From positions 344,951,131 through 345,015,130 of the forward strand of contig OV050030.1 in assembly GCA_920105625.2 (NCBI GenBank): DNA of 64,000 nucleotides. The letters are read 5' to 3'. The translations under genes were made by a program, and so were the position numbers. Shown here piece after piece: positions 57,855 through 64,000 of this stretch. A model generated the notes under the pieces. That model did not search any database, was not told the DNA's origin, and saw only the letters and a list, made by a program, of their open reading frames with translations. The DNA is from Clusia tigrina (lineage: Eukaryota; Arthropoda; Insecta; Diptera; Clusiidae). The first letter of the stretch is position 1, and the number at the start of each line of letters is the position of its first letter.

Positions 57855-57967
57855 GCGCTATTATTACAGTTTTTTATGCATTCCTTTATGCCTATATTCT
57901 TTATATCATTTGTCTGTATATAATGAGTTGGTCTTAACCTAATCACTAATTAAGTAAATCAGAAAAA
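57855..57967 (+). repeat. BEL/Pao 3' LTR, end portion
   Basis: Counterpart of 53604-53717. Upstream 56040-56331 and 57627-57854 probably belong to the same LTR, split by the mariner. Confidence 0.6.
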
Positions 57968-58089
57968 CGTGTGAATTCTAAACTCGCAGTGTAACCATAG
58001 AAATTAAGCGTATTTGAAATTCGGTAATTTGATGCGTTTTAGCCCGTATCTACTCAACATATGTTAATTTGAAGAATTGCTAACTTCTA

Positions 58090-58624
58090 GTCATTTCTGC
58101 ACACGGATGCTCATCGATTATCTTGAAAAAGAATTAACAATCACAGGAAACATTAAAACAAATTTTAAGAAGAAAAAAATTATTTTTTAATACATTCCAT
58201 TTTTCACAATAAAAAAAATTCATATTACTCAGTGCAACACAAAAATGTACACATGAAAATCTTCCAATAGTCCTGAAAGAAGAGTCTACTCGTAGGTCTA
58301 GAGGAACGTCACAATCTTCTTTTTCCAGCAGACTATGTTATTGTTAAAAAATCATTGCAATTTTTTACTTTTCAACTAAAACTAAATTTTGCGAAAATCA
58401 TATATTTGTGTAATTTTTTATTCATCCCAAACTTAGTGTTTTAAACGTGATATTTATCGTAGAGTTAACGAAAAATATTTTTTTTTTAAACGGAAATGCA
58501 ATTCAAAAATTCTTAGTCTTACTAAGTGTGTCGAAGTAAAAGGAAACTATGTTGAGAAATAAATGGTTTTTGAAAAAAAAAAAAATGTTTTTTTTCCTAC
58601 TTAGGTGGGAAATCCGCCCTCGTA
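58090..58624 (+). mobile_element. Mariner fragment, same family, internally altered
   Basis: CACACGGATGCTCATCGATT (58100) matches 57126 on; after ACAGGAAA (about 58147) unrelated AT-rich sequence follows, and 58528-58624 matches the mariner 3' end (ACTAAGTGTGTCGAAGTAAA ... TCCGCCCTCG) followed by TATA. Left end absent. Confidence 0.75.
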
Positions 58625-58639
58625 TATAAATTAATGTAT

Positions 58640-59120
58640 GTTTGTTTGTATGTTCCTTTATGAGTCAGAAATTATTTGGCCGATTAAGTTGAAAATTTCA
58701 CAAAATGTGCATCTCGACTACAGAAAGGTTATAGGGATGTTGATCTGACAACTGCCTAGCCCACAAGTATTACATCCTATAAAAGACATTAACAAAATTT
58801 CACCACACGAAAAATGAGCGGGTAATTTTTACAGCCACGCCCACTATTGACAAAATTTCGTAACTTATGACCTGAACAATATTTTTAATGCAATTTTTAT
58901 ATAAATAAGTATATTGGCGCCACAAAGCCATAAAAAAGAAATGGGGTCGACCTGATAACGGCTATGCCTCCCTCCCGTATAATGAACTTTGGGGACTCCA
59001 CTTAAAATTGTTGCTTCTAAAGACGAAATATCAATTGGTATCAGTATACATTTGGTCCGTACTAGAGTGCATACCAAATATTGGCAGATTATTACTACTG
59101 CCACGCTCACAATTAAGCAA
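58640..59120 (-). repeat. Dispersed repeat, minus orientation
   Basis: AGCCACGCCCACTATTGACA (58834) is the reverse complement of 38715-38735, and AAGCCATAAAAAAGAAATGGGG (58925) of the 38450-38470 type block. Same family as 38140-39540. Confidence 0.6.
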
Positions 59121-59379
59121 CATTCATACTTGTGGCCCTATGCAAGATTCATCAGCCAGACTTCGTGCATAGGTTCACAGGGCAAAATGCATAGAACATT
59201 AACATACACAAAAATAAACAATCAAAAATAAAAAATGTATTTTATTTTATTTGTTTAAAGCGCGTCAGATGCAGCGTAATTAATAAAATTAAAAATGACG
59301 AATACTCCGAATATGGTACAACTATTTTTATTGAGAACTAGAGACTATCAGAGGGTTGCATGGCAACATGTCATATTTG
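59121..59379. other. Unassigned DNA
   Basis: Nothing supported. Confidence 0.3.
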
Positions 59380-60310
59380 ATTAAAGTCCAAAAACCGCAC
59401 ACCTTACCGGATGCCTTGAGGTGCAGAATATGAATTTCAGAATGTCAATGATATACGAATTTAGATTCGATAACATACCAAAATCAAATCTTAGCACCCA
59501 TCTGAACAAATCGTATAACCCTAATCTAACAAGTTGGCAGCGTCCACCCATTAACAATTCTCTCACTAAACAACCCCAACAAAAACTTAACAGAATACCA
59601 CCTCCCAGATAAATTCACTCGATTCCTACCATACCTATGGAAGTGGACTCTTCCATTTCCTTTGCAAATGTTAATTACATTAATAACCCTTGTCTGGCAG
59701 CTAGACCGTCTAATAAATCATCAAACATACCACGAAAAAATTAGCGTATGTTTTACATTGAAACAGTTGACCAAGAAGTAGAGCAGGAAGAAAAAATATT
59801 AATTTTTAGGAGAACGAAATAATTTTTATGACAGGTGCCACTCTGGAAACCTCTATAAGAATTACTCCACGGAATTCGGTATTGTACTAAAATTTTTATT
59901 GGATACCGGAGCCACTGAAAAAATTGTATTTAACTCTAGAATGGTGGATAAACCATTCATTATTTATTCACCAGGCGGAGATATTCGAATTAGACGCAAG
60001 ATAAGCGGCAGATTCTTTGTAAATTTAGGAAGTTTTACTTCTATTGATATTTTCGTTTTACCTGGTCTAAAGTCGTTTGATGGCATTATTGGGGATGATA
60101 CCCTTCTCGAGTTAGAAGCCATTATTGATAGAAAAAACAAAATTTTATATATTTAACCAAATATTGAAATACAGCTTCAAACAATAAAAATCGGTGTCAC
60201 AAGTAAATTTCAGATTAGGAAAATTATTACGCAAATACCCACCATTATTTCGACCAGTTAATTACGAGGCAGCAATAGAAACATCAGGACTACTATAGGA
60301 AATTTTTTAA
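59380..60310 (+). pseudogene. Gypsy gag end and protease
   Basis: Plus strand. Gag C-terminal relic (59380-59800; PMEVDSSISFANVNYIN-like stretch at about 59637-59690). Protease: FLLDTGATEKIVFNSRM (about 59893-59945, active-site DTGA), GLKSFDGIIGDDTLLELEA. Then the pol linker LGKLLRKYPPLFRPVNYEAA with a stop near 60297. Related to but distinct from the errantivirus at 40917-48445. RT is missing. Confidence 0.8.
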
Positions 60311-60520
60311 AAACTGTGCTGAAGTAATGAAACCGTTACCCAGGTTAGGTAGGTACTCAAGAAAAGCGAAAATTTCAAATAAATTCAAGAAATAGTAAAA
60401 AAAATTACCTTGAATCTTTTTTTCTTACGATGTATGCCCCTCACAAGAAATTTGATTCGATTTTTGGCTACATTTTTTCATTGAAAACGGCAACACTGAT
60501 TTCGACAAGAAACATATGTA

Positions 60521-61350
60521 CGAGGTCTGTTCAAAACGTATCGCGAATTTTGAATTTTCGCGGGCTACGGATGTTCGATTTTCGGACTTTTTGTGGCGTT
60601 ATGTTGGTACTCATGCCCCTCACTTAAGTTGAGAATCTCGGCCATTTTGAATGTTCAGTCAGTTTTTGACAGCTATTGTGCGTGGACGTGTTTTAGCTTG
60701 TCTTCGATTTTTGTCTATCCCGAAATATGGATCAAAGAATTTGTATCAAATTTTGTGTGAAAAACAACATAAAGTGCGCGGAAGTATTCCGAATGTTGAC
60801 TGTTGCATACGGCGAAGCTACTTTCGACAAACGTAACGGTTATCGGTGGTACAAAATGTTTTCAGAGGGCCGAGAAGATGTGAGCGACGAAGTGCGGCCC
60901 AAGTTCGGTCGAATGTGAAGGTTTTGCTGCCAGTTTTCTTTGATTGCAGGGGCGTGGTGCATTATGAATTCTTGACGCAGGGTAGAACGGATAAAGGAAT
61001 ATTATCTTCAAGTAATGCGGAATTTGCGAGAAGAAATCCGCCAGAAACGCCGGGATTTGTGGAAGAAAAAAATTAGCTTTTGCATCATGATAATGCCCCT
61101 GCTCACACAACATTAATTGTGCGCGAATTTTTGGCCAAAAACAACACTGTAATAATTCCGCAGCTACCGTATTCCCCACACCTGGCCCCCTGTGACTTTT
61201 TCTTGTTCCCGAAATTGAAAAGGAATCGAATAACGTTTGCAGATGCAAAAACAATTATAACTTCTTCAGAAATATCAATCATTAAAAATTTTCAAAACCG
61301 TTTATTTTCGGAATGGACGCATCCAACTTTACCATCGATGCTCTAACAAG
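60521..61350 (+). mobile_element. Mariner, second DD34D family, internally deleted
   Basis: Begins CGAGGTCTGTTCAAAACG after TA at 60519-60520. Transposase: ATG 60727 (MDQRICIKFCVKNNIKCAEV) to EGREDVSDEVRP (about 60898), then directly KVLLPVFFDCRGVVHYEFL (60919 on), so roughly 500 bp including the second HTH and first catalytic Asp is gone. LLHHDNAPAHTTLIVREFL and LPYSPHLAPCDFFLFPKLK follow (Asp 2 and 3 kept; stop at 61074). The right end is not clear; sequence turns into gypsy RNase H near 61360. Confidence 0.85.
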
Positions 61351-61359
61351 GAGAACAAT

Positions 61360-61860
61360 TATGTGTTTTTGCCGATGAATGAAACGGAAGAAAACTATTC
61401 AACGATCGAGAACGAAATGCTTGCCATAATATGAGCACTTTTACAACACTATTACAAGAAGTTTACAAAAACTATTTCTTTAAAATTAAGCTCAGAATAA
61501 GTCAACGCATTGTATCTGATATCTCTATTGATGAAAGAAAGTTCTTAATCATTCAAGAGGAAAACAAACGAGCACATAGAAATTCGGAAGAGAACAAAAA
61601 CCAGATACTTGAAAAACATTCTTTTCGTCACATGACAAAGCTAAAAAAAAATACACGAAAACCTGCCCAGTCTGTGCAGAAAACAAGTATGACAGACATC
61701 CCTTAAAGGTACAATAACAGCTAGGTCCTATACCAACATATCCTACACAAATATTACATTTAATAATAACATGCATCAAGTTCCCAAAATATTTCCATAT
61801 TAACCCTACGAAGTTCAGGATTTTTTTGGCGCTAACTGGTACAACTAAGTCTGCGCAGAC
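61360..61860 (+). pseudogene. Gypsy RNase H end and integrase start
   Basis: MNETEENYSTIENEMLAII (about 61377-61433) is RNase H around the catalytic Glu; NKRAHRNSEENKNQILEKH (61566 on) is the zinc-binding end of integrase, continuing CPVCAENKYDRHPLKVQ-like in a shifted frame. Continuation of the gypsy copy at 59380-60310 with RT lost and a mariner between. Confidence 0.75.
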
Positions 61861-62399
61861 CCATATGGGATTTAAATGTGCAAAAAATTATTTGCATATA
61901 TTTTTCGTCCAGAACAAGCGTACATTTCGACCAATTTCAGAACAATGTTCTCGCTTTGATTTACTGCACAAATTTCGGATAAATTAAAAGACCGTGTTGT
62001 CGGTTTGAAAATATATTTATTACTGCTCCCTTTTCCCCATTCTAAAACCAACTAAAAACTATTTTACAATTTCGAACTTCTAGTTGTTATACATTCTTCT
62101 TCACATTGTGAAACTCATTCTCTCTATATTGTTGGACTTTAGCCCTGTTCGCAATTTTTAACACTTTGTTGCAATGTTTACATTATGACCCAAAATTTAT
62201 TGCAGAGCAATCGAAATGAAATTAATAGGCATTGCGACACAATGTTGCGCTGTTAGAAATCTGATATGTATAAATATGTTAATGGGTCAGCTTGCAACAA
62301 AGTAAGTATGTTAAACTCTATAGCGAAAGTATGTTGAAGCTGAGTCGGCTAACATTGGTGGAGGCTCCGACTTATCTCACGCGCTTCATTTGGCTGTTT
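61861..62399. other. Non-coding, possibly LTR-like
   Basis: No open frames. Contains repeated GCAACAAAGT/ACTTTGTTGCAA (about 62165 and 62295), an inverted pair. No matching second copy in the window, so no LTR call is made. Confidence 0.3.
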
Positions 62400-63150
62400 T
62401 CCAACACATATTATTCCTTTCAGTAGGTAGTTAGAATTCGCGTCACACATCCACCAAACGGGAACAATTTCTCATCAATAGTTATCTGGGCAATGGGAAT
62501 ATGGGAATATACCGGCCAAAAAGGCGTTTATTTTATTTTCGGTTACAGCTTTCCACGTTCGCGGTGTCTGGTCAGGATTCTTGGCACACCATAGACGCCA
62601 TAGCTCCTGGACCTTCCGGTTCGTTTCATGCAAAATTATACTAACAATCTCGGGCTTTATTACCGATTTAAATATTGAAATCGGGTTTCGCATAATCCCT
62701 GGAGCCGGGCCTTCACGACCTATAATGGCTCAGTTATGCGCACGAGGTCTACTTGTTGCCGGCGGAGCGCTAGACCAAAGCTTACCATGATTTGAACGAT
62801 ATTTTATAATCGAACGTGGCTCCTCGCCCATATCGACGGCTTCAAGCGCTTCGGTGGCAGCTGCAGCACCTTCATATAAATCTTCTAAATCCTCATCATC
62901 GTCATATAGAACCTCGTTTTCTATAACGATGTCTGTATCAGCATCGAAGCCGCACCTTCTAACGGAGGCACATAATCAGAATCTGTGTCGTCGTTGCCTT
63001 CGAATGAATGGCTTTCCTCGGCCACTCATTCGTCTAACCTTTCTTCCATTTGACGCCTCTTTTCTTTCGATAAATTTTGTGACCTTGTGGTGCGATTCAC
63101 CACTTCCAAAATTATATCATCATCTAGATCTAGTTGCTGATGCCATTTTT
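62400..63150 (-). pseudogene. piggyBac-like transposase relic, internally deleted
   Basis: Minus strand. N-terminal acidic part: RLDEWVAEESHSFEGNDDTD and SDYVPPLEGAA (about 63040-62955). Then ISIFKSVIKPEIVSIILHET (about 62685-62625), the entry to the piggyBac transposase domain, TWKAVTENKINAFLAGIF, then a jump to TIDEKLFPFGGCVTRIL (about 62480-62430), normally hundreds of residues further on and carrying a catalytic Asp. Stops and frame changes throughout. No TTAA-flanked ends identified. Confidence 0.65.
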
Positions 63151-64000
63151 CTATATGTAAAAAAAAAGAAGCATGAAAAAGTATAGTGTCATCAAAGCAA
63201 ACAACGGCGTATTTGTCCACTAACACGCAAAACAAACAAAACCAATTGTTTACTATAATTTTATGTGGCACAAATATCTAAATAAAACAAATACAAAACG
63301 ATCAATACTTTGTGTTTGTGGAAAAAACCCAAATAACTAACACTACAAACGCTGCTGCTATACGCTATACACGTTGCCTGCGCTCTATTCAATCTGTAAA
63401 TTTTAACATGCACGCTTTAAATAAGGTGACAATGTCTGTAAGAGGGATACACAAATAAAATTAAAAGCAAAATATGTCTTAAAAGACATCAAAGTAACCT
63501 TAGTGACTGATATTGAAAAAAAAATTCACAAAACTCATATTAGAAATCAATTATTACAGGTTATTTCCGTGTTTGGCCAACGCTGCTGTCGACACTTTCA
63601 ACTACAGCACCTCTCTCGCAACTGAACCACATTCTGAAGACTTCTAAATATCTTAAAAACATCACGATCATCAATATTCTATTAGAAACGACTCAATAAA
63701 TGTGACAAACATAGCAGTAGGTAGTTATAATAGTATCTTAGATAGATTTGATATGGAGAACTATAAATATTTAACAAACTCACATTGTTAAAAGAAAAGA
63801 TGGAGCTACTCGTATTATAATGGCATACAAACTAGTTAAAAATGGAATCTTTTAAACAAGATTGAAATTAGAAATATAATTTCTTGAACAGACACGCTTC
63901 GCTTTCTAAAATAAAATAGAAGCAATTGAAAATGGAACAAATGCCCTTCAAGGATTCAACCTTAACATACGTTATCTCAAACTGAAACTACTATTTACAA
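63151..64000. other. Unassigned AT-rich DNA to the right edge
   Basis: No coding or repeat signal that I can support. Confidence 0.4.

Larger units (their letters stand above)
53604..57967 (+). mobile_element. BEL/Pao LTR retrotransposon, RT deleted
   Basis: Plus strand. LTR remnants at 53604-53717 and 57855-57967 share TTTTTTATGCATTCC, TGTCTGTATATAATGAGTTG and AGTAAATCA. Between them: gag end with knuckle CFNCLGYC, BEL protease, then a jump to integrase and its C-terminus. RT and RNase H are missing. A mariner (56332-57624) sits in the 3' LTR region. Outer LTR ends were not determined. Confidence 0.8.

Overview
This is eukaryotic, AT-rich insect nuclear DNA made almost entirely of nested, mostly decayed transposable elements. 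No intact host gene was found. The families present are DD41D and DD34D mariners, Jockey-type and other LINEs, env-bearing Ty3/gypsy elements, a BEL/Pao element, a Tc1-like and a piggyBac-like relic, and a tRNA-derived SINE. Together they point to a fly (Diptera), plausibly a tephritid fruit fly; the species is inference. There are no rRNA genes, CRISPR arrays or bacterial-type operons.

Layout: 1-3890 is a minus-strand LINE split by a complete mariner (1395-2699) whose 366-codon transposase is open from end to end. 4100-8720 is a decayed plus-strand Jockey LINE. 8772-11664 is an LTR element with 4-bp target duplications, a tRNA-Leu-type primer site and gag, but almost all of pol deleted. 12141-13430 is a relic of a Myb/SANT-like gene on the minus strand, split by a 502-bp solo LTR; a second solo LTR of the same length sits at 16433-16934 inside a LINE. 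14228-21270 holds LINE, mariner and gypsy fragments, a tRNA-derived SINE and dispersed repeats. 21513-22930 is an unclassified protein relic.

23964-33078 is a large Ty3/gypsy element (gag, protease, RT/RNase H, integrase, an env-like third ORF, polypurine tract, 3' LTR) without a recognisable 5' LTR. It lies against a minus-strand Jockey LINE (33079-34770). A Tc1-like relic follows, then a striking 83-bp inverted repeat enclosing long (TA)n runs (36866-37416), then a diverged dispersed repeat (38140-39540).

40917-48445 is a minus-strand errantivirus-like element (endogenous insect retrovirus type) with gag, pol, env, both LTRs (one truncated) and a repeated leader. It is joined directly to a second copy of the first LINE (48446-51040). 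53600-57970 is a BEL/Pao element with RT deleted and a mariner in its 3' LTR. 58090-63150 carries a deleted mariner copy, a dispersed repeat, gypsy fragments with another mariner between them, and a piggyBac-like relic.

The genes do not form one pathway. Each element encoded its own mobilisation proteins, and the nesting gives a relative order of insertion. Domain and family calls come from motifs read by eye; no database search was run.
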